64,000 nucleotides of DNA from Haloferax larsenii JCM 13917 (GCF_000336955.1 NZ_AOLI01000008.1:17798-81797), one strand, 5' to 3'; positions 1-8,719 are shown, numbered from the stretch's first letter. Numbers and translations: made by a program. The notes: generated from the letters alone by a model not told the origin.

Positions 1-139
1 CGAAGACGGTCGCCCCGAGTCGTCCGAGTGCGAGCGCGGTCTCCCGGCCGACACCCGAGGTCGCGCCGGTGACGAGAGCTGTCTCCCCCGTGAGGTCGCA
101 GTCTTCGACTCCGGCTTCGACTTCCGGTCTGTGACCCAT
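1..139 (-). CDS. SDR-family oxidoreductase, N-terminal fragment
   Basis: Reading on the minus strand from an ATG at 139, the first 46 residues contain TGATSGVG, the glycine-rich nucleotide-binding motif of short-chain dehydrogenases, preceded by the usual LTGETALV strand. The gene runs off the left edge, so the catalytic Tyr-xxx-Lys and the substrate class cannot be seen. It diverges from the Trm56 gene, with about 100 bp between the start codons. The family assignment follows from the Rossmann motif; the reaction is not inferable. Confidence 0.8.
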   Translation of the reverse strand, partial: MGHRPEVEAGVEDCDLTGETALVTGATSGVGRETALALGRLGATVF

Positions 140-238
140 GGGAGGTGGTGGAGCGTCGTCGGTGATAAACTTCAGTAGGATGAAACACCGCGCCCGCGTT
201 CCGAAAGCACCACTTTCCTCGGCCATCTCCGGGACAGT

Positions 239-781
239 ATGCAAGACGAACCCGAAGTCGCCGTCCTCCGGTACGGGCACCGGCCGGGACGCGACGACCG
301 GATGACGACGCACGTCGGCTTGACTGCGCGCGCGCTCGGTGCAGACCGGGTCATCTTCCCGGACAACGCCGGCCACTCACAGGAGACAGTCGAAGACATC
401 ACCGGGCGATTCGGCGGCCCGTTCGACGTCGAACTCACCGAGGGCCTCAACGGCGTCATCAGAAACTGGACGGGGAAAATCGTCCACCTGACGATGTACG
501 GCGAACGCGTGCAGGATGTCGAAAAAGACATCCGCGATGCGCACACCGAGGAACCGATTCTCGTCGTCGTCGGTGGCGAGAAGGTTCCCTTCGAAGTGTA
601 CGACGAAGCAGATTGGAACGTCGGCGTCACGAACCAACCGCACTCCGAGGTCGCGGGCCTCGCGGTCTTCCTCGACCGCCTGTTCGACGGTCGTGAACTC
701 GACCGCGAGTGGGAAGACGCCGAGAACCGCGTCGTTCCGATGGAGACGGGCAAGAAGGTCGTTCCCGCCGAAGACGAGTAG
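239..781 (+). CDS. trm56: tRNA (cytidine(56)-2'-O)-methyltransferase, aTrm56
   Basis: A 180-residue SPOUT-class methyltransferase that would 2'-O-methylate C56 in the T-loop of tRNA using S-adenosylmethionine. The N-terminus has VAVLRYGHRPGRDDRMTTHV, the hallmark start of archaeal Trm56. The C-terminal half has the SPOUT knot segments LVVVGGEKVPFEVY (about residues 117-130) and NVGVTNQPHSEVAGLAVFLD, which form the trefoil-knot SAM site. Length is normal for the family. It stands just upstream of tfe on the same strand, about 170 bp away. The short direct repeat of GAGTAGCCGAGTA right after the stop is of no evident function. Confidence 0.93.
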   Translation: MQDEPEVAVLRYGHRPGRDDRMTTHVGLTARALGADRVIFPDNAGHSQETVEDITGRFGGPFDVELTEGLNGVIRNWTGKIVHLTMYGERVQDVEKDIRDAHTEEPILVVVGGEKVPFEVYDEADWNVGVTNQPHSEVAGLAVFLDRLFDGRELDREWEDAENRVVPMETGKKVVPAEDE

Positions 782-952
782 CCGAGTAGACGAGTAGCCG
801 AGTAAGTCGCCGGTGGTGCCACACGGCACGAACCGTCGGCGTGCAACGCGTTCGGCACGGGGCGACTCGTCGGCGTATTGGCACACGGCGCGGGTCCCAC
901 GCGTGCGGGGGAGTGATAAGACTTAATGGCGTTCCTGACGCCAATTTCGACA

Positions 953-1483
953 ATGGCTTTTGAGGAGCTGCTGAACGACCCTGTCATCCAAAAGTACCTC
1001 CACGAGTTGGTCGGACCGACGGGGATGCCTGTTGCTGCGGCACCCCCGGACGGTGAGGTAACCGACGAGGAACTCGCCGAAGAGCTCGGTCTCGAGCTTA
1101 ACGACGTTCGTCGCGCACTCTTTATTCTCTACGAGAACGACCTCGCCTCCTACCGGCGCGTTCGTGACGAGGACTCTGGGTGGCTCACCTATCTCTGGAC
1201 CTTCCACTACGAGAACATCCCGGAGAACCTCGAAGAGGAGATGTACCGCCTGCTGGAGGCGCTCGAAGACCGCCTCGAATACGAACGGAACCACGAGTTC
1301 TACCTCTCCGAACCGGCGGGTATCCGTTTCGAGTTCTCCGAGGCGATGGAACTCGGCTTCCAGTGTCCCGAGACCGGCGCACCGCTCGAACCGATGGATA
1401 ACGACGACCTCGTCGACGCGATGGAGCACCGAATCACGGAACTCCGAGACGAGCTTAACGTCGAAGTGACGGGTACAAACTAA
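953..1483 (+). CDS. tfe: Transcription initiation factor E alpha subunit (TFE)
   Basis: TFE stabilises the open complex of archaeal RNA polymerase. The 176-residue product starts at MAFEELLNDP; an upstream in-frame ATG at 926 would add only nine unlikely residues. Residues 1 to about 90 form the winged helix (EELAEELGLELNDVRRALF, then the LASYRR.RDEDSGW wing), followed by the helical spacer with NLEEEMYRLLEALEDR. The C-terminal zinc-ribbon segment is recognisable (IRFEFSEAMELGFQCPETG) but keeps a single cysteine, so it probably cannot bind zinc in the usual way. The DUF2110-type gene follows three bases after the stop, suggesting co-transcription. Confidence 0.95.
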   Translation: MAFEELLNDPVIQKYLHELVGPTGMPVAAAPPDGEVTDEELAEELGLELNDVRRALFILYENDLASYRRVRDEDSGWLTYLWTFHYENIPENLEEEMYRLLEALEDRLEYERNHEFYLSEPAGIRFEFSEAMELGFQCPETGAPLEPMDNDDLVDAMEHRITELRDELNVEVTGTN

Positions 1484-1486
1484 TCG

Positions 1487-2164
1487 ATGGTCGTACTCGC
1501 AACGAAGTGCTACATCGACGGCGACGCACGGAACCGTGCGCTCGACAGTCTCCAATCGCTCGTCGCCAACGACATCGGCGACCTCGACGTAGACTACGAC
1601 ATCGGCGTGCGCGACGACGACTTCATCTCGGTCACCATCACGGGCGACGACGCGACTGTCGCGCGGAACGTCCTGCGTGAGACGTGGGGCGAGGTGACGC
1701 CACACCTCTCTGCGGGTGAAGAGTACGTCGGAACGCTCGAACACTGGGACGACGACGGTATCGTCCTCGACGCGGGCCAAGAGGTTCGCGTCCCGACCGA
1801 CGAACTCGGTCTCGGACGCGGGTCCGCGACACAGGTCCGCGACAGGTTCGGACTCGTCCAGCACGTCCCGCTTCGGTTCGTCTACGGCGGCGAGGACGAA
1901 CCCTCGCGGCTCGCGGACGACGAAATCGACCGCCTCTACGAGTGGACACGCGGCACTGACCGCGTCAACGTCAACAGTGCCACCCGCGGCGAGGTTCGCG
2001 CCACGGTGAACCGCGCCGGCCACGCGAACGACATCGTGACCGTCGAGCGACTCGGACTGCTCGAACAGAGCATCATCTGCCGCGACGAGACGGACGGGCC
2101 GGGACTCCTCGCGAGTATCGGCTCGTACCTGCCGGCAGAACTCAAGTGCGTCATCGGCCAGTAG
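1487..2164 (+). CDS. DUF2110-type conserved archaeal protein
   Basis: A 225-residue soluble protein beginning MVVLATKCYIDGDARNRALD. I recognise the overall pattern as the DUF2110 family, which is archaeal and usually sits beside tfe. A central segment (GTLEHWDDDGIVLDAGQEVRV) looks like an OB or S1-like strand set, and the C-terminal third contains a short helix-rich stretch plus two cysteines (IICRDE, LKCVIG). It starts three bases after the tfe stop, so it is likely translated from the same transcript. Function is unknown; a role tied to transcription or RNA is only a context-based guess. Confidence 0.75.
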   Translation: MVVLATKCYIDGDARNRALDSLQSLVANDIGDLDVDYDIGVRDDDFISVTITGDDATVARNVLRETWGEVTPHLSAGEEYVGTLEHWDDDGIVLDAGQEVRVPTDELGLGRGSATQVRDRFGLVQHVPLRFVYGGEDEPSRLADDEIDRLYEWTRGTDRVNVNSATRGEVRATVNRAGHANDIVTVERLGLLEQSIICRDETDGPGLLASIGSYLPAELKCVIGQ

Positions 2165-2168
2165 GACG

Positions 2169-2954
2169 ATGAACAAGCGACTCCTCGTCGGTTTCGCCGG
2201 GCTTGCCCTCCTCCTCGTCACCGCCGGGTGTCTCGGGGGCACAAGTAGCGTCGCGAGCGACCGCCTCGACGCAGACCCGGCCGAGACCTACGCGTGGGAA
2301 TCCGACGCCGACGCGCACATCACCGTCCAAGACAACGGTCGCTTCCGCGCCGTCTACGACGTGAACGCCTCGTCGCTCGAACTGTACCGGTTCGACGGCT
2401 TCGGCAGTCGAACGCCGCTGTCGGTCGAGGCACTCCGGTACAGATACGAAAATGGGACCGTCGTCAACGGGACGGAACTCCGCGCCCGCGGCGGCGACGT
2501 GACGCGAAACAACCGCATCACGAACGTCACGCTTCCGGCAGATGCGAACGGCGACGGAAAGCTCGCGTTCACCTCGTCGTCGACGCCGAAGCGGTTCGCG
2601 CTCCCGGTGCTCGTCGAGGGGTCCTACGAGGTGGTCTTACCGCCAAACCGCCGCGTCGACTTCCCAATCTTCGGCTCCGTCCAACCGAGCGGCTACGAGA
2701 CGGAAGTCGTCGGCGACCAACTCCACATCGAGTGGACGAACGTCACCACGCGGAACGTCGTCGTGCAGTTCTACCTGCAGCGTGACCTCGGCATCTTCGC
2801 GGTCATCGCCGCCGTCTCGATACTCGTCGGCGGGGCTGGGATGCTCTACTACCGCCGGCAGATAGAGGCGCTTCGTGAACGGCGCGAAGAACTCGGTCTC
2901 GACGTCGAGGTCGACGAAGACGACCGACGCGGGCCGCCGCCGGGAATGGGCTGA
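2169..2954 (+). CDS. Haloarchaeal membrane-anchored lipoprotein (DUF5803-like)
   Basis: A 261-residue secreted protein. A hydrophobic leader ends in the lipobox VTAGC (Cys at about residue 21), predicting a lipid-modified N-terminus. The mid-section is a beta-rich, N-glycosylation-rich ectodomain with many N-x-S/T sites, and a single membrane helix near residues 211-228 (FAVIAAVSILVGGAGMLYY) is followed by a charged cytoplasmic tail rich in Arg and Asp. It is thus anchored at both ends. It follows the DUF2110-type gene by four bases and probably belongs to the same operon. Molecular function is unknown. Confidence 0.72.
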   Translation: MNKRLLVGFAGLALLLVTAGCLGGTSSVASDRLDADPAETYAWESDADAHITVQDNGRFRAVYDVNASSLELYRFDGFGSRTPLSVEALRYRYENGTVVNGTELRARGGDVTRNNRITNVTLPADANGDGKLAFTSSSTPKRFALPVLVEGSYEVVLPPNRRVDFPIFGSVQPSGYETEVVGDQLHIEWTNVTTRNVVVQFYLQRDLGIFAVIAAVSILVGGAGMLYYRRQIEALRERREELGLDVEVDEDDRRGPPPGMG

Positions 2955-3023
2955 GACAGCTCGCTTTCTCCACCCCTCGCCGGGGCGGACGCCTTTTTGC
3001 TCGTCACTCCCTTACCGCGGGGT

Positions 3024-3716
3024 ATGAAGGCTGCTGTGGTTACTGTCGGAGACGAACTCCTCGCCGGTGACACCGTCGACACGAACGCGACGTGGCTGTG
3101 TACGCAGTTGACCGAGCGCGGCGTCGCCGTCGAGCGCGTGACGACGCTCCCGGACCGCGTCGACGCCATCGCCCGCGTCGTCAACGAATATCACGCCGAA
3201 TACGACGCTGTCATCGTCACCGGTGGTCTCGGACCGACCCACGACGACGTGACCATGGACGCTGTCGCTGCCGCCTTCGGTCGGGAGTTGGAACCCCACG
3301 AGGAAGCAGCGACGTGGCTGGAGACGAACGGTGGCTACTCTGCGGCGGACTTGGTGAAGGGAACGACAGACCTCCCCGCAGGGGCGCGGATGCTTCCGAA
3401 CGAGGCGGGTGTCGCGCCGGGCGCTGTCGTCGGCTCAGTCTACGTGCTTCCGGGCGTTCCAGACGAGATGAAGACCATGTTCGGTCGTATCGCCGACGAG
3501 TTCGCTGGCGAAACCAACCACGTCCGGTTCGTCCACACGTCGGAGCCCGAGAGTTCACTCATCGAGCGATTCGAAGCGTTACAGTCCGAGTTCGACGTGC
3601 GGGTCGGCAGCTACCCCGGCGACCACGTCCGAGTGAAGCTTGCAGCCACAGACGAATCGACGGTGGAAGCGGCGGTCGCGTGGCTCGAAGAGCGTGTAGA
3701 GTCTCACGAAGAGTAG
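3024..3716 (+). CDS. CinA/MoaB-type molybdopterin-binding domain protein
   Basis: A 230-residue protein corresponding to the N-terminal domain of CinA (competence/damage-inducible protein A) and related to the MoaB/MogA molybdopterin-binding fold. Diagnostic motifs are VTVGDELLAGDTVDTNATWL at the start and VIVTGGLGPTHDDVTMDAVA around residues 63-82, the ligand-binding GGxGxTxDD loop. The C-terminal amidohydrolase domain of bacterial CinA is absent, as is usual in archaea. The start is placed at MKAAVVTV, which directly precedes the first beta strand. The precise substrate (nucleotide pyrophosphatase versus pterin binding) is not decided by sequence. Confidence 0.88.
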   Translation: MKAAVVTVGDELLAGDTVDTNATWLCTQLTERGVAVERVTTLPDRVDAIARVVNEYHAEYDAVIVTGGLGPTHDDVTMDAVAAAFGRELEPHEEAATWLETNGGYSAADLVKGTTDLPAGARMLPNEAGVAPGAVVGSVYVLPGVPDEMKTMFGRIADEFAGETNHVRFVHTSEPESSLIERFEALQSEFDVRVGSYPGDHVRVKLAATDESTVEAAVAWLEERVESHEE

Positions 3717-3754
3717 TCGGCAGGGTGGTCCGTCGCGAAAATCGGTCGCCTGCG

Positions 3755-3868
3755 TTAGCGCTGGAGGTACCAGAGCCACCCAGCGGTCAAGACAACGCTC
3801 GCAAGGAGGACGACACCGGCCGTCTCCGAGGTCGGTAACACCTGCTCGGCTGCTTCTAACGGAATCAT
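3755..3868 (-). CDS. Small single-span membrane protein, 37 aa
   Basis: A very short minus-strand gene encoding an acidic N-terminus (MIPLEAAEQVLPTSE) followed by one membrane helix (GVVLLASVVLTAGWLWYL) and a terminal Gln-Arg. The coding sense is supported by the clean amphipathic-to-hydrophobic layout and by a purine-free, haloarchaeal third-position pattern. It lies convergent to the CinA-like gene and divergent from the ATP-NAD kinase gene. Function unknown. Small membrane proteins of this kind are common in haloarchaea and often missed. Confidence 0.55.
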   Translation of the reverse strand: MIPLEAAEQVLPTSETAGVVLLASVVLTAGWLWYLQR

Positions 3869-3998
3869 ACGTGACAGTTGCCGCTGCGGCCCCCTTAAAC
3901 AGTGAGGTTCCGGCGACAGTCGACTTCGAGTGAGTGTGCCGACAGCGCGGACCACCGTGCATCGCGGTATTTTTCTCCGCCCCGCCGTTGGATCCGGT

Positions 3999-5063
3999 AT
4001 GCGAATCGGTGTCGTCGTCAACCCCGTGGCAGGCATGGGCGGTCGAGTCGGACTGAAGGGGACCGACGGGAAGGTCGACGAGGCCCGCGCCCGCGGTGCC
4101 GAGCCCAGAGCGCCCGAACGGGCACGTCGCGCTCTCTCTCGCCTCGCCGACCTCGCCCCCGAAACGACCCTCCTCGCGTGGGGCGACCCGATGGGTACAT
4201 CACTCGCGCGCGAGGCGGGCTTCGACCCCGACGTGCTCGGCGAGCCAGCGAGCGAGGAGACCACCGCCGCTGACACCATGACGGCTGTCGAAGCCTTCGT
4301 CGAGGCGGGCGTCGACCTCGTCCTGTTCGTCGGCGGCGACGGAACCGCAGCAGATGTCGCAGACGCACTCGATGACCACGACGTGCCGATGCTCGGCGTC
4401 CCGGCGGGAGTGAAAGTCTATTCTTCGGTCTTTGCTGTCTCACCTGAGGATGCCGCCGTCGCGGCCACGACGTTCGAACGAACCGAAGCGCGAGAGGTCA
4501 TGGACATCGACGAAGACGACTACCGCTCGGGCGAGGTCCGCCCGGAACTCCGGGCCGTCGCGCACGTCCCGGTCGCCGAGGACCTCCAATCGTCGAAACA
4601 GACCGGCGGCGGGACGGTCGAAGCACTCGCCGCGGGCGTCGCAGACGACATCCGAGGGGGCGACGGAGTCACCTACGTCCTCGGTCCCGGCAGCACCGTC
4701 GGCGCGGTGAAAACCGAACTCGGAATCGACGGCTCACCGCTGGGCGTCGACCTCTACCGCGACGGAGAGGTGCTCGTCCGCGACGCCACCGAGGCCGAGA
4801 TTCTGGCGAACCTCGGCGAGAAAAACGTCATCGTCGTCACGCCAATCGGCGGGCAGGGATTCGTCTTCGGTCGCGGAAACCCGCAGCTCTCACCGGACGT
4901 GATTCGCCGCTGTGACGTGCGAGTCGTCGCCTCGCGGTCGAAACTCGATACGATACCCGTGCTCCGCGTCGACACCGACGACCCCGACCTCGACGAGGAA
5001 CTCCGCGGGTGGACCAAAGTTCGCGTCGGCCGGGTCGAGCGCCGGATGATGAAAATCGTGTGA
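3999..5063 (+). CDS. ATP-NAD kinase-like (AcoX/NadK superfamily) protein
   Basis: A 354-residue protein of the ATP-NAD/AcoX kinase superfamily (COG3199-like). The start MRIGVVVNPVAGMGGRVGLK is the diagnostic N-terminal strand-loop, and the catalytic GGDGT motif appears as VLFVGGDGTAADVADAL near residue 111. The stretch MLGVPAGVKVYSSVFAVSPE is also typical. It differs from canonical NadK in length and C-terminal half, so the phosphate acceptor may not be NAD. The start at 3999 follows a TATA-like tatttttc at 3967 and removes 23 non-conserved residues of a longer reading. It stands alone between a divergent small gene and the PhoU-like regulator. Confidence 0.85.
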   Translation: MRIGVVVNPVAGMGGRVGLKGTDGKVDEARARGAEPRAPERARRALSRLADLAPETTLLAWGDPMGTSLAREAGFDPDVLGEPASEETTAADTMTAVEAFVEAGVDLVLFVGGDGTAADVADALDDHDVPMLGVPAGVKVYSSVFAVSPEDAAVAATTFERTEAREVMDIDEDDYRSGEVRPELRAVAHVPVAEDLQSSKQTGGGTVEALAAGVADDIRGGDGVTYVLGPGSTVGAVKTELGIDGSPLGVDLYRDGEVLVRDATEAEILANLGEKNVIVVTPIGGQGFVFGRGNPQLSPDVIRRCDVRVVASRSKLDTIPVLRVDTDDPDLDEELRGWTKVRVGRVERRMMKIV

Positions 5064-5205
5064 GTTCCGGGCGAAGAGTGAATCTTCGTGTGTCGAAGCG
5101 AGCGAAAAGAGGACAGTTTCACGCTGACCAATCTCATCCCCATACATTATTCATCGAGGTTGGCGTATAGTGGGGTTTAAGGTCATAGAAAGGGTGATGA
5201 CTCGC

Positions 5206-6237
5206 ATGGAGACAAGGAAAGTCCAGCGTCTCGGGCCGTCGACGCTGGCGATGACACTCCCAGCGGAGTGGGCACGGGAACACGACGTCGAGAAAGGCGA
5301 CGAAGTTTCCATACGAACGAGCGGGAAAGGAACGCTGACCGTTCTTCCCGAGTCGGTGAGCACCGAAGATTCGACCGCGACGATTCGAGCGGACAAACTC
5401 AACGCAGAGGCGCTCGAACGGGCTATCGTCGCACAGTACGTACTCGGACGCCGCGTCATCCACATCGAAAAGAGCGAAGGCGCACTCGACTCAGACCACA
5501 TCAACGCCGTCTACAAAGCCGAAACACAGCTTATGGGACTCGGCGTCATCGAGGAGACGCCGGAGCGAATCGCCATCCGGTGTTCGGTCGATGCGGAGGA
5601 CTTCACGCTCGACAACCTGCTCGAACGACTGGAGAACACGGGCAGTACGATGCGCGGCGAGGCCGTGAAGGCACTCGCTCACGGGAATCCTGACCTCGCA
5701 CAACGCGCACTCAACCGTGAGCGACAGGCGAACAAGATTTTCGTCCTGTTGCTCCGTCTCATCTTCACGTCGTACCAGAACCCCAACCTCGCGAGAGCGG
5801 TCGGTCTCCACTCCGGGTTCCCGCTCATCGGCTACCGGTCGGTGGCAAAGAACCTCGAACTGACCGCCGACAACGCCGAGGACATCGCGAACATCGTCAT
5901 GGACGCCGAGGGCCACAGTATCGACGTGGACCAGTCGACCATGCGGCGCATCCGCGAGTTCACGGACCACGTGGACGAAATCACGACCACCGCCGTTCGC
6001 GCGGTCGTCGAACGCGACTACGACCTCACCATCGAGTGCCGCGAACTCTTCCGGGAGATTCGTGACCGCGAGCGCGACATCCTCAACGACCTCCCCGAGA
6101 TGGAAAACCAGAAACTTCTCCAGATTCGGGAGGTCCTCGTCAGTCTCCAGCAGACTGCACAGTACGCGATGCGGAACGCCGAAATCGCGGCGAACCTGTC
6201 GCTCAACAAAGAGTCTGAGCACGTGACGCTTCACTGA
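5206..6237 (+). CDS. AbrB-PhoU fusion regulator
   Basis: A 343-residue cytoplasmic protein combining an N-terminal AbrB/SpoVT swapped-hairpin DNA-binding domain (METRKVQRLGPSTLAMTLPA, then GDEVSIR about residues 1-45) with a C-terminal helical region of PhoU type (residues about 110-335, including long helices around ADNAEDIANIVMDAEGHSID). Such proteins are usually annotated as phosphate-uptake regulators in haloarchaea. I set the start at METRKV because it directly begins the AbrB strand; ATG 5197 is an alternative. No phosphate transporter genes lie nearby, so the regulated pathway cannot be read from context. Confidence 0.85.
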   Translation: METRKVQRLGPSTLAMTLPAEWAREHDVEKGDEVSIRTSGKGTLTVLPESVSTEDSTATIRADKLNAEALERAIVAQYVLGRRVIHIEKSEGALDSDHINAVYKAETQLMGLGVIEETPERIAIRCSVDAEDFTLDNLLERLENTGSTMRGEAVKALAHGNPDLAQRALNRERQANKIFVLLLRLIFTSYQNPNLARAVGLHSGFPLIGYRSVAKNLELTADNAEDIANIVMDAEGHSIDVDQSTMRRIREFTDHVDEITTTAVRAVVERDYDLTIECRELFREIRDRERDILNDLPEMENQKLLQIREVLVSLQQTAQYAMRNAEIAANLSLNKESEHVTLH

Positions 6238-6284
6238 GTCGGTCGCAAGTCGCCGAGTCGGTCACCGACTCGGCCGCCGCAGAC

Positions 6285-6662
6285 TCAGTCAGCGACCAAC
6301 TCGACTTCGGTATTTTGCTCCGGCGACTCCTTCTCGCCGGTCAGGGGATTTCGACGGGCGATTCGGCAGTCGAACGCCGGGTGTTCGCCGAAGTGTCTGA
6401 TTATCATGTGTCGCCGTGAGCCAGTGATACCGGTTCGCCCGACATCTTCGGCCGTAAACGTCTCCGGCAGTCGGTCGTACAGACGGCGCAGTTCCTCGAA
6501 ACTCGCGAACACCTTCGCGTTGCCGGTCGAGTCGGCACCGCGCCGGGAGACGACGTAGCTGCCGTCCTGTCGGTACTCGCCAGCAGTTCGGAAGAACTCT
6601 CGTTTCTCTGTCAACGCCGAGCCGATAGCGTCTTGCAAGTCGGCAGCGGCGTCTCGGGACAA
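6285..6662 (-). CDS. Conserved haloarchaeal protein, 5' end apparently disrupted
   Basis: A roughly 125-residue soluble protein with motifs such as EFFRTAGEYRQDGSYVVSRR and FTAEDVGRTGITGSRRHMII, typical of an uncharacterised haloarchaeal family. The only start inside the frame is TTG at 6662, yet convincing coding sequence (ENPVTVESDDERIVVSIDG) continues upstream to a stop at 6774-6776 with no ATG or GTG. An ATG at 6777 reads a different frame (MTRSTHAPD...). A single-base frameshift close to the 5' end, real or a sequencing error, would explain this. No function can be assigned. Confidence 0.6.
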   Translation of the reverse strand: MSRDAAADLQDAIGSALTEKREFFRTAGEYRQDGSYVVSRRGADSTGNAKVFASFEELRRLYDRLPETFTAEDVGRTGITGSRRHMIIRHFGEHPAFDCRIARRNPLTGEKESPEQNTEVELVAD

Positions 6663-6887
6663 TTCACAGGTCTGACCATCGATGGAGACGACGATGCGTT
6701 CGTCGTCGCTTTCGACGGTTACGGGGTTCTCATCACGGGAGAAGAACTCGATCAGGAGCGTGGGTACTCCGTGTCATACACACTGCTATTGCGGCCCACT
6801 GTAAAGAACTATCGACCGGGACAGGATTGGCCGACGAATAGTAGGCAAATCGCAGATAGTGGTGAGAGTGTGACGATTCGAGGGGAG

Positions 6888-8078
6888 TTACAACAACCCG
6901 TCGTCAGTCGTAGTCGTTCCCGAGTCGGACTCCGTGGTCGTCGCCGTAGGCGTCGGTTCGGTGGTTGGGGTTGGAGTCGCAGTTGGCGAGTCAGTCGGCG
7001 ACGACGTGGTCTGCCCCTCGGCCATCGTCGTTTGCGTATCAGTCTCCGAGTCGGTCGTCGTCTGTTCCGAGTCGCCCGTCTCGGTCGTCTCCGAGTCAGT
7101 CGTCGCCGACTCGCCAGACTCAGAGGCTGCCTTGTTACCGAAGATGTCGGTCTCGAACGTCTTCTCGTAGGTTAGCGCGTCGAGCGGGACAGAGAACGTC
7201 GTGCCCGCGGCGTCAATCTTCGCGTCGAACTCGATGCGGAGGTCGGTCGTCTGGTTGCGTTGGATGTGGGTCACCCACCAATCGTCGAGGTTCTCGTTGT
7301 CGATGTAGGTGGTCGCCTCGATTGTCTCGGTCGATTCGGGCGGGATGACGTACTCGGATTCGGTCGTTCCGTTGCCCACCGTCACGTCGTTCATCGAGAT
7401 TCCGTAGCCGAGTTCGGAGATTGCGACAGGGTACGGCTTGGGGTTGTGGACGACGAACGTGAGGTCGAGTGCGGTCTGCTCGTCGGTCGTCTCGCCCCAT
7501 TCGGCGCGCGTCTCGTTGATGTAGAGCACCGGGTCGGAGACGACGGGCGCACTCGCGTTTACCTCGCGCGTCTCCGTGGAGTTGAACGCCGAGAGCAGGT
7601 CGGTGTCGATAGACCGGGTAATCTCGGGTGCTTCGAACGACTGGCCGAGCGTCGAGGACGTGACCGTGGCGTTCACCGCGAGGTCGGTGTGCTCGCCGTT
7701 CTGAATGTGCGACACCCACCAGTCGGGGATGCGCTCGTTCGAGAGCGCGGTCCGGAGGGGTACTGCGGTGGTTCCCTGCCCGATAGAGACGCCGTCTTTC
7801 GAGCCGTCGGCCATTCGAATGTCGTTCATCGACACCGAGTAGTCGACCGAAATCCCGGAGAGGTTGGCCGAAATCGGATTCGGGTTCGAGACGCGGATGT
7901 CGGTCTCGATGACGGTCGCCGTCTCGTTGACGCCGGCGAATCGGTTGTCGACGCCGTCGACGCTCGGTGCGCCGATGATTCCCATCGCGTACGCGCCGCC
8001 GATACCGCCGGCGACGACGAGAAGTGCGACGAGGACGATACGAATGCGTCCGCCGAGTACTGCTGACACAAGTCCCAT
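6888..8078 (-). CDS. Membrane-anchored protein with two LEA-2 (WHy-type) domains
   Basis: A 396-residue protein with one N-terminal membrane segment (IRIVLVALLVVAGGIGGAYA) and two tandem LEA-2-like beta domains, about residues 50-165 and 190-305. Each domain has the pattern xxNPxPxxxxxSxxxYxxSMNDxxxxxG and ends in DWWVSHIQ or DWWVTHIQ, which shows internal duplication. The last 80 residues are a Thr/Ser/Pro/Glu-rich low-complexity tail typical of O-glycosylated surface stalks. Orientation is therefore probably outside the cell. LEA-2 domains are linked to desiccation or membrane protection, but the role here is unknown. It faces away from the following small genes. Confidence 0.8.
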   Translation of the reverse strand: MGLVSAVLGGRIRIVLVALLVVAGGIGGAYAMGIIGAPSVDGVDNRFAGVNETATVIETDIRVSNPNPISANLSGISVDYSVSMNDIRMADGSKDGVSIGQGTTAVPLRTALSNERIPDWWVSHIQNGEHTDLAVNATVTSSTLGQSFEAPEITRSIDTDLLSAFNSTETREVNASAPVVSDPVLYINETRAEWGETTDEQTALDLTFVVHNPKPYPVAISELGYGISMNDVTVGNGTTESEYVIPPESTETIEATTYIDNENLDDWWVTHIQRNQTTDLRIEFDAKIDAAGTTFSVPLDALTYEKTFETDIFGNKAASESGESATTDSETTETGDSEQTTTDSETDTQTTMAEGQTTSSPTDSPTATPTPTTEPTPTATTTESDSGTTTTDDGLL

Positions 8079-8198
8079 TGTACTGTCTCACACAGACGGT
8101 GGTACAAAGGTCGAACGGCCGACGACGCATTTGCTCCGTGCCCACACGACGCACGGAGTGTCGAATGAACTAAGTGGGCACCCACGAACGTCGGGATT

Positions 8199-8381
8199 AT
8201 GGAGACGAAGACGGTGCAATCGGACAAGTCCATCGGCTTTGCAGCACTCTTCAGCGTGCTCACGCTCGTCGGTGCTGGGCTGATGGTCGCTGGACCCGAC
8301 CAACTGACCAAAGCAGCCGGATTCGCTGTGGCTATCGTCGCCGCCTCGCTCGCGGTGTCGGGAGCCCACATGTTCAAGTAA
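8199..8381 (+). CDS. Small two-span membrane protein, 60 aa
   Basis: A 60-residue protein with a short charged N-terminus (METKTVQSDKS) and two hydrophobic segments, GFAALFSVLTLVGAGLMVAG and AGFAVAIVAASLAVSGAHMF, giving a hairpin membrane topology. It starts about 120 bp from the divergent LEA-2 protein and ends 70 bp before a small winged-helix gene. I recognise it as a conserved haloarchaeal small membrane protein type (DUF7525-like) without known function. Confidence 0.72.
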   Translation: METKTVQSDKSIGFAALFSVLTLVGAGLMVAGPDQLTKAAGFAVAIVAASLAVSGAHMFK

Positions 8382-8451
8382 AGCGCATTCGGGCGGCCGG
8401 TCGCTCTGACGGGTAATCGTTAAGAAGTCACGTTCCCTAGGCGAGTCGAGG

Positions 8452-8676
8452 ATGAACGAGTTCACCGACGAGGAAAAGCGCATTCTCACGTACCTCCAAG
8501 AGAGTGTTAGTCGCGGAGAGAGCTACTTCCGTGCAAAGAACATCGCAGAGGCCATCGGGCTGACGGCTAAACAGGTCGGTGTTCGGCTGCCGCGACTCGC
8601 AGAGAAGTCCGAAGACGTCGAAATCGAAAAGTGGGGTCGCGCCCGCTCGACGACGTGGCGCGTCACCCTCAGCTAG
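8452..8676 (+). CDS. Small winged-helix protein (DUF7123-like)
   Basis: A 74-residue basic-acidic protein with a compact winged-helix layout: TDEEKRILTYLQESVSRGES (helix 1), RAKNIAEAIGLTAKQVGVRL (helix-turn-helix) and a C-terminal wing ending STTWRV. This is a frequent stand-alone DNA-binding fold in haloarchaea. It could repress or activate its neighbours, but no operator is apparent. The start codon follows an AT-rich stretch (gtaatcgttaagaagt) near 8415-8430 that may be the promoter. Confidence 0.75.
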   Translation: MNEFTDEEKRILTYLQESVSRGESYFRAKNIAEAIGLTAKQVGVRLPRLAEKSEDVEIEKWGRARSTTWRVTLS

Positions 8677-8719
8677 GTCGATTCCGCGGTTTTTTACTTT
8701 GGAGTAACGAGGGTAACCC

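Noticed and set aside
782..806. Short direct repeat GAGTAGCCGAGTA after trm56
   Set aside because: Only two imperfect copies of about 13 bp and no structure; most likely chance or minor slippage.
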